From Balneolia bacterium (GTDB lineage Bacteria; Bacteroidota; Rhodothermia; Balneolales; Cyclonatronaceae), in assembly GCA_022565795.1 (NCBI GenBank), contig JAIUMA010000009.1, positions 24,001-83,333 of the forward strand: a stretch of 59,333 bases of DNA, in the 5' to 3' direction. The position numbers and the translations under genes were made by a program. Of the stretch, positions 7,945 to 16,575 are shown piece after piece. The notes under the pieces were generated by a model that saw nothing but the letters and a program-made list of their open reading frames with translations, searched no databases and had not been told where the DNA came from. Numbering within the stretch: position 1 is the stretch's first letter; every line of letters begins with the position of its first letter.

Positions 7945-8704
7945 TATCGAATGAAGGAGCTGAAGGGTTTAGCTCAAGCGCCTGAATAAGCAAAAAAATA
8001 GTGGATTTTTCGTCATTACTCAAAATTTGAATACGTCGGGGCAGCATCAATCCTTCCAGACGCGCGTGGTTGCTGAAAATGAAATGATTGTAAGCCTCTG
8101 GCCCGGTGGCCGGCTGAAAGATTCGCTTCAGTAAACCGCTCGATTTGTTGAAATAGAGCTGATTTCCATTCTCCAGACCAAGCATCCATTTGTCTTCAGA
8201 TTCATATACAGCGCTTATGTCAGTGGCTGAAAATGCCGGAAGAAGAAACTCCAGGAGATTGAAAGCGGTAAGACCGTTCAGCAGAATTCTGTGTGATTCT
8301 TCGGTGCTCATTCGCCACGCTTTGCCTTCAATCCGGTCGTACATAGTTACAGAATCGGCATCAGCGTAGATGCGTCCGCCCTCGACTCCCAGATTGTTGC
8401 GCATAGCAAGCAGGGACTGAGAGCGGTCGCTTGTAAAGAGCAGGGTTGCCTGATCGCTGTAATCCGGACTGCTGATTCGCGCATTAGCCCTGCCGGTAAG
8501 CGCGTCGACCTGCTCAAAGTCGAGCACCAGACTGCTCATCACCTCTTCGGCCGAGGCCTGACTAGGCTCAAAATCACCTATCGGCTGAAATTCAGCAATA
8601 CGAGGCGAACAGGCTGCAAGGGCCATCACCACGACTATCAGAAGGGCAGCGTGAGGGAAGTTTAATCCCGGGACGGGCGTTGGGTCAGGATTCAATTTTT
8701 TCAA
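7907..8704 (-). CDS. DUF4292 lipoprotein (LolA/LolB-like fold)
   Basis: 265 residues with a lipobox at the end of the signal peptide (MALAAC, Cys32), so it is predicted to be a lipid-anchored envelope protein. The body has the DUF4292 pattern: a beta-rich half-barrel (ALTGRANARISSPDYSDQA, SLLAMRNNLGVEGGRIYADADSVTMYD) that resembles LolA/LolB lipoprotein carriers. In this phylum it regularly lies between a TPR protein and an EnvC-type activator, exactly as here, and it overlaps both (20 bp upstream, 38 bp downstream), implying translational coupling. Transport of lipoproteins or another hydrophobic ligand is an inference from the fold. The signal region is unusually long at the N-terminus (KKLNPDPTPVPGLNF before the hydrophobic core). 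Confidence 0.85.
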   Translation of the reverse strand: MKKLNPDPTPVPGLNFPHAALLIVVVMALAACSPRIAEFQPIGDFEPSQASAEEVMSSLVLDFEQVDALTGRANARISSPDYSDQATLLFTSDRSQSLLAMRNNLGVEGGRIYADADSVTMYDRIEGKAWRMSTEESHRILLNGLTAFNLLEFLLPAFSATDISAVYESEDKWMLGLENGNQLYFNKSSGLLKRIFQPATGPEAYNHFIFSNHARLEGLMLPRRIQILSNDEKSTIFLLIQALELNPSAPSFDIGIPDDIPIVRI

Positions 8705-10436
8705 TCAGATGTTCCTTGCTGTTGTCCTTTTCGAGGGCTTTTTCCCACCAGTACTTCGCGTTAATCATGTCGCCGAGCTTTTCGTAGACATCGCCCATGT
8801 GTTCCAGAACAACCGCGCTGGCAGAGCCTGTGTCGATAGACGCCTGGATGTATTCACGTGCTATTTCGTAATTGCCCAGCTTAAAATGAACCCAGCCCAG
8901 TGTATCGAGGTAGGCGGCATTTTCGGGCTCGGCTTCGACGGCGCGCTCCGACATTTCAAGCGCCTCATCGAGCATTATTTCGCGGGTAGACAGAAAATAG
9001 GCGAAGTTGTTCAGCACAACGTCGTTGTCCGGATTGAGGCGAAGCGCCTGTTCGTAATTTTCATCGGCTTCATCCCAGTTTTCAAGATTGGAGAGCACAT
9101 CGCCAAGGGTTCCGTAAATGGCCGAGCGAAACTCGCGGCTGGCCGGAGAGGAAGCAGCACGACCCAGAACTTCAGCGGCTTTTTCGTACTCATCATTAAG
9201 CATGTGGGCGTTTCCTACAAAGAAGAGCACAAAAGCATCATCGGGGATGTGCCTGTCGGCTTTAGCGCCTACTTCAATTACTTCATCGTAGCGTTCATCC
9301 ACAAGCAGGAGCTGCAGCCGCTGGCGCCATGCCGGCTCGTTCTCCGGTAGAAACTCGTTGGTATTAGCCAGCGCTAGAAGCAGATTTTCATCATCCTGAA
9401 TCAGGCTGTAGTACTCTGAGGCCAGCGCGTGCGCATATCCGAACTCGGGCTCTTCTTCGAGCAGGGCATAGAGCAGACCACGGGCTGCATCATGGAGCTG
9501 TTCGTTGTTGACATCGCGACTGAAACGACCAAGCATGTACTGGGTGAGCTCCACTTTAGTAAACGGTTCCACACCCGGGTTACGAATAATTCGATCGAGC
9601 AATTCGGCCGCTTCTTCCCAGCGGTTTTCGCGAATATACAGGTCCGAAAGGGTGATGATGGTCTCCTCGTTTTGGGGCTCGATGCTGTAGGCTTGCTCCA
9701 GAAGTTCGATGGCGCGTTCAAAACGGTTTTGCTCAGCGTACATTTGACCCAGAATCTGCATGGCCGCTACGTTGTCGTTATCCAGATCGAGCATGGCTTC
9801 GAGCTGCTCCATAGCCAGCACAGTTTCGCCCATTACGCTATAGTTACGGTACTTCTGGAAAAGGATCTGAAGATCAGGACCGTTGATTTCCAGTATGCGG
9901 CCCAGCGTCTCATTGGCTTGCCCGAGGTCACCTTCCTGCCGGTAAATGCCGGCTATGGTGTAAAGCACGTCCAGATCAGCCGGGTAGCGCTTGAGCACTT
10001 CTTCAAGCTGATTAATGCTGTCGGAAACGCGCCCGTTATCCTGATAAATTTCTGCCAGGGTGATGCGGTACCATTTGTTTTCTTCATCCTGCTCGACCGC
10101 GCTTTCTGCGTAGTAGAGGGCGTCGATAATGTTTCCGGACTTGAAGAATGATTCGGCTATGGAAAAGTCGAGCCCGGCATTCCGCCCCAGCTTTTCGCGG
10201 GCCTGAACTAAAAGGTCAGCGGCCTCTTCATAGTTTTCGAATTCATACTCTGTGATTCCGCGCACAAACAGGCGGCGGCCTTCGGCAGCATCACTCTCCG
10301 AAACCTGAATCTCGCTGGTATCGGGAATTGCCGGTACGTTGCGGTCCTGAGCGGAAACGGTGCCGAAACCGGTGAAAATCAGAAGTGCGGTAAACAGGAT
10401 GAGGCCGGAGCCTTGAGTCTTAAAACTGGAAATCAT
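8685..10436 (-). CDS. Large secreted TPR protein of the DUF4292/EnvC operon
   Basis: 583 residues with an N-terminal signal peptide (cleavage probably after TVSAQ) and about a dozen tetratricopeptide repeats showing the W/L-G-Y-A-F-A-P spacing, for example YEEAADLLVQAREKLG, FERAIELLEQAYSIEP and WDEADENYEQALRLNPDN. TPR superhelices mediate protein-protein contacts; no enzymatic domain is visible. It is first of the three overlapping envelope genes and 75 bp downstream of the BtuF-like gene. It probably acts as a periplasmic or outer-membrane scaffold. Its C-terminal end overlaps the DUF4292 start by 20 bp. Confidence 0.87.
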   Translation of the reverse strand: MISSFKTQGSGLILFTALLIFTGFGTVSAQDRNVPAIPDTSEIQVSESDAAEGRRLFVRGITEYEFENYEEAADLLVQAREKLGRNAGLDFSIAESFFKSGNIIDALYYAESAVEQDEENKWYRITLAEIYQDNGRVSDSINQLEEVLKRYPADLDVLYTIAGIYRQEGDLGQANETLGRILEINGPDLQILFQKYRNYSVMGETVLAMEQLEAMLDLDNDNVAAMQILGQMYAEQNRFERAIELLEQAYSIEPQNEETIITLSDLYIRENRWEEAAELLDRIIRNPGVEPFTKVELTQYMLGRFSRDVNNEQLHDAARGLLYALLEEEPEFGYAHALASEYYSLIQDDENLLLALANTNEFLPENEPAWRQRLQLLLVDERYDEVIEVGAKADRHIPDDAFVLFFVGNAHMLNDEYEKAAEVLGRAASSPASREFRSAIYGTLGDVLSNLENWDEADENYEQALRLNPDNDVVLNNFAYFLSTREIMLDEALEMSERAVEAEPENAAYLDTLGWVHFKLGNYEIAREYIQASIDTGSASAVVLEHMGDVYEKLGDMINAKYWWEKALEKDNSKEHLIEKIES

Positions 10437-10511
10437 TATCGTTAGTTGATGTTCACTTTGTGGCTTATCATATCTTAACGCTACTTAGCATGGGTTGGTA
10501 TGAGGAGCCGT

Positions 10512-11249
10512 TTACAGTACAGAACCTAATTCTGCGCGCCAGCGGTTCAGGTAGCGGAAAGCCGGAAGCATCCGTGATCCGTACCAGCTGAAAAACTCGC
10601 CGTTTACAAGCATTGGTTTTGATCCTGGTACCTCTTTTTCAAGTTCAGAAACGTGCTTTACCGAAAACGGATAGGGTTCACTGCTCAGCAGAATAAGCTG
10701 AGGCGCTAAACGGCGGAGATCATCGGTTGTTATCTCCGGATAGCGCTGGTCATCAGCGAAAACGTTTTTGAGGCCCCATTTGTCCATAACATGATGAATA
10801 TACGTATCCCCGCCGACTGTCATGTATGGTTTTTTCCAGATCAGATAGGCCGCCGTTAAAGGTTCGAATGTTTCTGCTTTTTTCAGCTCCCGGTTGATGG
10901 CGTTGGTGAGTTGCTTTCCGGCCTGCCCGGTTTCGGTGCGCTCCGCGATTTCGGTAATCGAAATCAGCGCGTCTTCAATGGTATTGATATCGGTAACGAG
11001 CAGGTCGGCAACCTGCTCCAAAAGCAGCGCGTCCTCCTTACGGTTCTCCTCTTTATTCATGATGATGAGATCCGGACTGAGTTCCTTTATCCGGTCGATA
11101 TTCGGATTTTTTGTACCGCCAACAATGGCCACGTTTTCAACACGGTCGGCAGGGTGAATGCAAAAACGGGTGCGGCCAACAACATTTTCGGCGAGACCTA
11201 AATCAAAGAGCAGTTCAGTTAGGCTTGGTACAAGACATACAATTCGCAT
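10512..11249 (-). CDS. Helical-backbone metal receptor (BtuF-like) without signal peptide
   Basis: 245 residues of the class III binding-protein fold used by BtuF and siderophore receptors. The start MRIVCLVPSLTELLFDLGL is the family's first strand-helix. VVGRTRFCIHP, VAIVGGTKNPNIDRIKELSPDLIIMN, a long connecting backbone helix and a second lobe (WGLKNVFADDQRYPEI, LAPQLILLSSEPYPF) follow in order. There is no export signal or lipobox and no ABC transporter partner, so it is presumably cytosolic. It lies 9 bp behind the fructosamine-kinase gene, suggesting co-translation. Many Bacteroidota carry such signal-less members; ligand and role are unknown. C6 and C29 are the only cysteines I noted. 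Confidence 0.8.
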   Translation of the reverse strand: MRIVCLVPSLTELLFDLGLAENVVGRTRFCIHPADRVENVAIVGGTKNPNIDRIKELSPDLIIMNKEENRKEDALLLEQVADLLVTDINTIEDALISITEIAERTETGQAGKQLTNAINRELKKAETFEPLTAAYLIWKKPYMTVGGDTYIHHVMDKWGLKNVFADDQRYPEITTDDLRRLAPQLILLSSEPYPFSVKHVSELEKEVPGSKPMLVNGEFFSWYGSRMLPAFRYLNRWRAELGSVL

Positions 11250-11258
11250 GGCAGAAAA

Positions 11259-12122
11259 TCAGGTATACTGGTTGAAAATGGCGTTCGCCTGACTCACATA
11301 TCCACCGCCAAACAGGTTTACGTGAACCAGAACCGGGTACAAATTATAGAGATCCCGCCTTTGGGCAAAACCGGGCTCAATCGGCCAGGCCTCCTCGTAG
11401 GCTTCATAAAAGCCGGCAGGGAAGCGCCCGAAAAGCATAGTGAACGCCAGCTCGATTTCGCGATTGCCGTAATAGACGGCGGGGTCAATCAACGCGGCCT
11501 GGCCCGACTCGCTGTAAAGATAGTTGCCGCTCCACAGATCCCCGTGAAGGAGTGAGGCCGGCTCATCAGGAAACAGTGAGGCCGCCGAGCGCTGCAGAAG
11601 CGGAAGTTTTTTTATACAGGATGATGGCATCAGGCCCGAATCTACGGCAGCGCGGATTTGCGGCTCAATGCGGCGAATCATGAAAAACGTAACCCAATCC
11701 TCATGCGGACTGTTGTTCTGAGGCAGGCGCCCGATGTAGTTGTTGTGGGAGAGGCCATATCCCGATGCTGTATTCCTGTGCAGTGCGGCGAGACCGTTTC
11801 CAAACTCGCGGTCAGTTGTGCTTCCGTTGCTGCCTTCATGGATATATTCCATTACAATCCAGCTGTAGGACGCGTTTTTACCAGTGCTGTATACCTCAGG
11901 CACAAGAAGCGTGTCCGTATGTTTCCGCAGCAGGTCGAGACCCTGATGTTCAGTTTCAAACATGGATGCTCTGGCTGCCGTATTCCACTTAATTACCACA
12001 CGTTCGGAGCCGGAGTCGGCAACGGCAGCATCGTTAATTGAGCCTCCGCTTAGCGGATACTCATTTCTAAGGGTGATGCCCTCTGCGGCTTCGACATCCC
12101 GTTTTATGGAATCCGGTATCAT
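11259..12122 (-). CDS. Fructosamine kinase family protein (ketosamine/ribulosamine 3-kinase)
   Basis: 287 residues with the aminoglycoside-phosphotransferase-like kinase fold of the FN3K family. ATP-site Lys45 lies in RVVIKWN. The catalytic loop LLHGDLWSGN (about 191-200) has Asp195, and the metal-binding IDPAVYYGNREIE carries Asp213. Family enzymes phosphorylate C3 of sugar amines on glycated proteins, making the adduct unstable and restoring the amine. Bacterial members characterised so far prefer ribulosamines or erythrulosamines. The start overlaps the phosphatase stop by 4 bp (ATGA), so the two are translationally coupled. This matches reported kinase-LMW-phosphatase pairing and supports a deglycation role, though the substrate here is inferred. 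Confidence 0.9.
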   Translation of the reverse strand: MIPDSIKRDVEAAEGITLRNEYPLSGGSINDAAVADSGSERVVIKWNTAARASMFETEHQGLDLLRKHTDTLLVPEVYSTGKNASYSWIVMEYIHEGSNGSTTDREFGNGLAALHRNTASGYGLSHNNYIGRLPQNNSPHEDWVTFFMIRRIEPQIRAAVDSGLMPSSCIKKLPLLQRSAASLFPDEPASLLHGDLWSGNYLYSESGQAALIDPAVYYGNREIELAFTMLFGRFPAGFYEAYEEAWPIEPGFAQRRDLYNLYPVLVHVNLFGGGYVSQANAIFNQYT

Positions 12123-12646
12123 GGAGACACTTGAGGTTTCAGCTGCTCGAGCAGCTGTTTGCAGCTCCTTTCAACTATTTGGAAGACGTTCTCAAATCCT
12201 GAAAGTCCGCCGTAATAGGGATCGGGTACTTCACCGTCCTCAGGTTTTGGATCGTATTCCCGTAAGAGCTGAACCTTCTCCTTATGGTCTTCAGAATCGG
12301 TCATCGCGAGGATATTTTCCAGGTTTTCTTTGTCCATCGGGATAATGAGGTCGTAATAATCGAGATCAGACTTCTTGAACTGGCGCGCACGGCTCAGAAG
12401 CTTCACCCCGTGGGACTCAGCTACCTGACTGCTTTTGCTGTTTGCCGGCTGACCTACGTGAAAAGCCGAGGTTCCGGCCGAGTCAATTTCAAAATAGTTT
12501 TCAAAACCGGACTCGTTTACCAAATGCTGAAAAATGCCTTCACCGGTGGGGCTGCGGCAGATATTGCCAAGGCAAACGAATACAAGTTTATATGGTTCAT
12601 TCTCTGTGATGGGCCTGAGCGGCGGAAGTTTCATCCATGATGACAT
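12119..12646 (-). CDS. Low-molecular-weight protein-tyrosine-phosphatase family protein
   Basis: 175 residues. The P-loop CLGNICRS (Cys25 to Arg31, CX5R) and the general-acid loop DPYYGG (Asp142) are intact, so the enzyme should be active. The family dephosphorylates phosphotyrosine, but some members next to fructosamine kinases act on sugar 5-phosphate adducts of proteins. The 4-bp overlap with the kinase gene makes the second role attractive: removing the 5-phosphate of a ribulosamine 5-phosphate so that the kinase can act. No tyrosine-kinase or capsule gene is nearby, which weakens a polysaccharide-control role. The N-terminal 20 residues (MKLPPLRPITENEP) extend beyond the usual family start, and a shorter start is possible. 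Confidence 0.9.
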   Translation of the reverse strand: MSSWMKLPPLRPITENEPYKLVFVCLGNICRSPTGEGIFQHLVNESGFENYFEIDSAGTSAFHVGQPANSKSSQVAESHGVKLLSRARQFKKSDLDYYDLIIPMDKENLENILAMTDSEDHKEKVQLLREYDPKPEDGEVPDPYYGGLSGFENVFQIVERSCKQLLEQLKPQVSP

Positions 12647-12716
12647 GAGATATCGGTTTGATTAAAAAAAGTGAACTGGCATCATCAATTATGATACAAA
12701 ATGCAGCTTTCGCAAC

Positions 12717-13286
12717 TTACGGAATTTCATTCATTTCGAAGCTGCGCAGCAGTTCTTCAAGATCGGTGCCCAGAAACTGAAGCTCTTCCTCAGCAGCCTG
12801 TCTCAGCTCCGATTCCGGATACTCAGCAATGAGCTGCCGGTAGAACGGTTCAGCCTGATCAGGCTGCCCGAGCATGTGGTTGTGGGTGTAGCCCGCAAGA
12901 AATAACGAGCGTTCGGCTTGCTCTGTACCAGGCCAGCGCTGGCTAATCTGACGAAAGAGCCCGATGGCTATGGCGTACTCCTGCAGGGCATCGGCTTTCA
13001 GGTTTGCCGCACGAAACATCATTTCGGCAGCATCTTCATGGGTTTCAAAGTGATCGGCAAACCTGCGATACTCTTCGGCCAGGAATCGCGCGGTTGGTCT
13101 GAACTCCGGACTGTTCGGGTTATTATCAACCAAATCATAAAAACGTTCTTCGGCTTCTTCAATTTGGGCGAGGCGCTGCTGTTCCGGGCTTTGAGGTTCG
13201 TCTTCAACGGACTCACATCCCGAAAGAAGGAGTAAAGGGATGAGGACCAACGCTATGGGCTGGCTCCGTATAGCTACTGAAAACAT
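12717..13286 (-). CDS. TPR-like lipoprotein (BamD/YfiO-type architecture)
   Basis: 189 residues with a lipobox (LLSGC, Cys24) followed by tetratricopeptide-like helical pairs: EAEERFYDLVDNNPNSPEF, YAIAIGLFRQISQRWPGTEQAER and AEPFYRQLIAEYPESELRQAAE. The repeated spacing and the W-P/Y-P turns resemble the outer-membrane assembly lipoprotein BamD, though it is shorter than the usual 240 residues or so and may be a paralogue. It heads the minus-strand train, diverging from ileS, with 70 bp to the phosphatase gene. Probable periplasm-facing scaffold; its partner is not identifiable. Confidence 0.78.
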   Translation of the reverse strand: MFSVAIRSQPIALVLIPLLLLSGCESVEDEPQSPEQQRLAQIEEAEERFYDLVDNNPNSPEFRPTARFLAEEYRRFADHFETHEDAAEMMFRAANLKADALQEYAIAIGLFRQISQRWPGTEQAERSLFLAGYTHNHMLGQPDQAEPFYRQLIAEYPESELRQAAEEELQFLGTDLEELLRSFEMNEIP

Positions 13287-13342
13287 ATCTGAGACTTAAT
13301 TAACGGGTATAAATGAGTACAATGCGAAAGGTTTAAAATTCG

Positions 13343-13350
13343 TATATTTG
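13343..13350 (+). promoter_or_regulatory. TAnnTTTG -7-like box upstream of ileS
   Basis: TATATTTG lies 40 bp before the ATG of ileS and fits the Bacteroidetes -7 consensus TAnnTTTG. No convincing -33 TTTG is seen at the usual distance. The same octamer precedes leuS (23271-23278). Confidence 0.45.
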
Positions 13351-13389
13351 CCACCTTAATCAAAATTGCAAAAAGCTTTTACCGCTTAT

Positions 13390-16300
13390 ATGGGTGCCAA
13401 ATTTAAAGAAATCAAAAACGTCGATTTTCCAAAGCTCGAACTTGAAATTCTCGAATACTGGAAGAAAAACAATATTTTTGAAAAAAGCGTAACGACCCGC
13501 GAAGACGGAATTCCGTTCACGTTTTATGAGGGCCCGCCAACTGCTAATGGAAAGCCTGGTATTCACCACGTATTGGCACGCACGGTTAAAGATTTGTTCT
13601 GCCGATACAAAACGATTAAGGGCTACCGTGTTAACCGCAAAGCCGGCTGGGACACACATGGTCTTCCGGTGGAAATTGAGGTAGAAAAAAAGCTTGGTCT
13701 TAAAGGCCGTGCTCAGGTTGAAGAGTACGGGATAGCCGAATACAACAAGCACTGCAAGGAAAGCGTGCTTCAGTACAAAGATCTTTGGGATGAACTCACG
13801 CGTCGTATGGGCTACTGGGTTGATCTAAACGATCCGTACATTACTTTTGAAAACCGATACATTGAGTCGGTTTGGTGGGCCCTAAGCAAGCTGTATGAAA
13901 AAGACCTGCTCTACAAAGGCTATAAAATTCAGTGGTATTCACCGGGCAGCGGAACAGTACTGAGCTCGCATGAGGTAAGCCTGGGCTACGAAAACGTACA
14001 AGACCCTTCTGTTTACGTTAAGTTTCGTCTCGATGAAGCGCCGGATACATACTTCCTGGCATGGACGACCACTCCATGGACGCTCATCTCCAACATGCTT
14101 CTGGCCGTAAATGAGAAGCTCGACTATGTGCTCATTCGCGTGAAAAACGATGAAGATCAGGATGAGCACCTGATTGTGGTCAAAGACCGCCTGGAAGTAA
14201 TCGACGGCGATTACGAGATTCTCAAAGAGATGAAAGGCTCCGAACTGGTTGGTAAAACCTATCAGCCGGTATTCGACTACGCCCTTAGAAAGCACGAGAA
14301 AAGTGAGGCGTGGCGGGTGGTCGCGGCCGATTTTGTCACTACTGAAGATGGTACAGGCGTGGTTCATCTTGCCCCTGCTTTTGGTGCAGATGACTTTAAC
14401 GTGTGCCAGCAAAATGATATCCCGCTTTTCAATCCGGTTACAAAAGACGGTACGTTCGGTAATGAAATTGAAGAATATGCGGGCATGTGGTTTAAAGATG
14501 CCGACAAGCATATCACCCGTAACCTGAAAGAGCGCAAGCTGCTTTACAGGCACGAAACCTACCTTCACAATTATCCGCACGACTGGCGCAAAGGAACACC
14601 TTTGATGTCGTATCCGGTAGAGTCCTGGTTTATTCGTACTACGGCCTACAAGGACCGGATGGTTGAGATCAATAAGAACATAAACTGGAAGCCAGAAAGC
14701 ACCGGAACCGGACGATTCGGTACATGGCTGGAAAACAACGTAGACTGGGCCATTTCTCGTCAGCGCTACTGGGGGACTCCGCTTCCGATCTGGATCAACG
14801 ACAATAACCCGGAAGACATCGTTTTTATCGGCTCTATCAAAGAGCTTCGCGAGAAGGCAAAAATTGCCAAAGACAAAGAGCTCGATCTTCACCGCCCGTA
14901 CATCGATGAAATCACATGGGAAGCCGCAGACGGTGGAACCTATCGCCGCATCCCTGATCTGGTTGACGTTTGGCTCGATTCAGGCGCAATGCCGTTTGCG
15001 CAATGGCACTATCCGTTTGAAAACAACCATAAGTTCAAGGACAACTTCCCGGCCGATTTTATAGCCGAGGGGGTTGATCAGACGCGAGGCTGGTTCTACA
15101 CGCTGCATGCGCTGTCAACCATGCTTTTCGACAAACCTGCCTACCAGAACGTGGTATCCAACGGGCTTGTGCTCGATGCCAAGGGTAACAAGATGAGCAA
15201 GAGCAAGGGCAACACCGTCGAACCGTTTGAGGTTATCCGCAATTACGGAGCCGATACCGTTCGCTGGTACATGATGAGTAATACAGCGCCGTGGGAGAAT
15301 CTGAAATTTAGCGAGGAAGGCCTCAAAGAGACTCAGCGCAAGCTTTTCAACACCATCATGAATACCTACTCGTTCCTGGCTATGTATGCCAATATCGACG
15401 AGTGGACCTATTCTGGTACGCCGATTCCGGTGGCCGACCGATCCGAAATGGACCGCTGGATAATTTCCCGGATGTTCACCACGGTTAAAGAAGTAGACGT
15501 ATTTTATGATGAATACGAGCCAACAAAAGCCGCCCGTGAAATCGAGCAGTTTGTAGAGGACCTAAGCAACTGGTACATCCGTCGCAGCCGTCGCCGTTTC
15601 TGGAGAGAAGGCAAGAGTCTGGATAAAACAGCGGCCTATCAGACGCTGTTTGAGTGCTTGTTCAACCTCACCAAGCTTATGAGCCCGCTTGCTCCGTTTT
15701 TCAGCGACTGGCTATACCGTCAGCTCAATTCGGTGCACAAAATTGATGAAGAGTCTGTTCACCTGTCGTTCTACCCCACGGTAGAGGAGACCTCTATCGA
15801 TAAGGCGCTGGAGTACAGAATGCATCAGGCGAGAGTAATCAGCTCTACGGTGCTGCGCATCAGAAACAAGATTTCGATAAACGTTCGCCAGCCGTTGTCG
15901 CGCATCATCCTGCCGACACAGGGCGTGGAGCACCGTGACGCTGTGGAGAGGGTGAAATCCATTATCCTGGATGAAGTGAACGTTAAAAACCTGGAGTATG
16001 TAGATGACGACTCCGGTATCGTTCATAAGAGTGCCAAGCCTAATTATCCCGTCGTCGGGTCGCGTCTCGGCAAGAAAATGAAGGCCGCTGCTGCCAGAAT
16101 TGCCAAACTAAGCAATGAAGAAATTACGACTTACGAAGCAAATGGGAGCATCGAATTAGATATCGACGGAGAGCAGATTACATTCGCAAAAAGTGATATT
16201 TTAGTAACAAGAGACGGTCTCGAAGGTTGGGAGGTAGAAACCGAAGAAGGTGTTACCGTAGCAGCCGATACCACGCTTACTGAAGAACTTATTAGAGAAG

Positions 16301-16557
16301 GTCTGGCGCGCGAAATTGTAAACCGCGTCCAGAATATGCGTAAAGAAGCAGACTTTGAAGTTACAGACCGTATCAGGCTAACCGTAGAAGGCGACGAGCA
16401 GGTTTTAGGAGCTCTCGAAAGCATGGCCGGATACATAAAGGATGAAACCTTAACAGAAGAAATTCACACCATCTCCGACGGAGACGACGACTTCGTTAAG
16501 GAGTGGGACATCGACGATAAAAGCGTAAAAATTTCTATTAAAAGAAAACTTAATTGA
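13390..16557 (+). CDS. ileS: Isoleucyl-tRNA synthetase with GXHH signature
   Basis: Charges tRNA-Ile with isoleucine. From the preferred ATG it has 1055 residues: class I catalytic core with the first signature at residues 57-60 and KMSKS at 601-605, a CP1 editing domain between (including the WTTTPWTL region), then the anticodon-binding and C-terminal domains (FVEDLSNWYIRRSR). The usual HXGH signature reads G-I-H-H: first and third positions are exchanged. This GXHH form is known in a subset of eukaryote-like IleRS2 enzymes and has been linked to extreme mupirocin resistance. Length and C-terminus (no zinc knuckle) also fit IleRS2. The frame is open to a TTG at 13366, but the ATG is the better start. 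dksA-like and lspA genes follow closely and may be co-transcribed. Confidence 0.97.
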   Translation: MGAKFKEIKNVDFPKLELEILEYWKKNNIFEKSVTTREDGIPFTFYEGPPTANGKPGIHHVLARTVKDLFCRYKTIKGYRVNRKAGWDTHGLPVEIEVEKKLGLKGRAQVEEYGIAEYNKHCKESVLQYKDLWDELTRRMGYWVDLNDPYITFENRYIESVWWALSKLYEKDLLYKGYKIQWYSPGSGTVLSSHEVSLGYENVQDPSVYVKFRLDEAPDTYFLAWTTTPWTLISNMLLAVNEKLDYVLIRVKNDEDQDEHLIVVKDRLEVIDGDYEILKEMKGSELVGKTYQPVFDYALRKHEKSEAWRVVAADFVTTEDGTGVVHLAPAFGADDFNVCQQNDIPLFNPVTKDGTFGNEIEEYAGMWFKDADKHITRNLKERKLLYRHETYLHNYPHDWRKGTPLMSYPVESWFIRTTAYKDRMVEINKNINWKPESTGTGRFGTWLENNVDWAISRQRYWGTPLPIWINDNNPEDIVFIGSIKELREKAKIAKDKELDLHRPYIDEITWEAADGGTYRRIPDLVDVWLDSGAMPFAQWHYPFENNHKFKDNFPADFIAEGVDQTRGWFYTLHALSTMLFDKPAYQNVVSNGLVLDAKGNKMSKSKGNTVEPFEVIRNYGADTVRWYMMSNTAPWENLKFSEEGLKETQRKLFNTIMNTYSFLAMYANIDEWTYSGTPIPVADRSEMDRWIISRMFTTVKEVDVFYDEYEPTKAAREIEQFVEDLSNWYIRRSRRRFWREGKSLDKTAAYQTLFECLFNLTKLMSPLAPFFSDWLYRQLNSVHKIDEESVHLSFYPTVEETSIDKALEYRMHQARVISSTVLRIRNKISINVRQPLSRIILPTQGVEHRDAVERVKSIILDEVNVKNLEYVDDDSGIVHKSAKPNYPVVGSRLGKKMKAAAARIAKLSNEEITTYEANGSIELDIDGEQITFAKSDILVTRDGLEGWEVETEEGVTVAADTTLTEELIREGLAREIVNRVQNMRKEADFEVTDRIRLTVEGDEQVLGALESMAGYIKDETLTEEIHTISDGDDDFVKEWDIDDKSVKISIKRKLN

Positions 16558-16575
16558 CAGAGTAAAGGAGCTATT

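Noticed and set aside
8709-9350. 213-codon plus-strand frame overlapping the TPR gene
   Set aside because: Antisense to the TPR repeats, no homology signal.
9429-10151. 240-codon plus-strand frame inside the large TPR gene
   Set aside because: Antisense to a clear TPR protein; no recognisable domain, RBS or conserved start.
13366-13389. TTG start for ileS adding eight residues
   Set aside because: The ATG at 13390 starts the family-like sequence and fits the promoter spacing better; the upstream residues are not IleRS-like.
13939-14892. Long open frame (317 codons) antisense to ileS
   Set aside because: It lies wholly inside the highly conserved ileS coding sequence, is cysteine/histidine-scattered with no family motif, and follows from codon bias of the sense gene.
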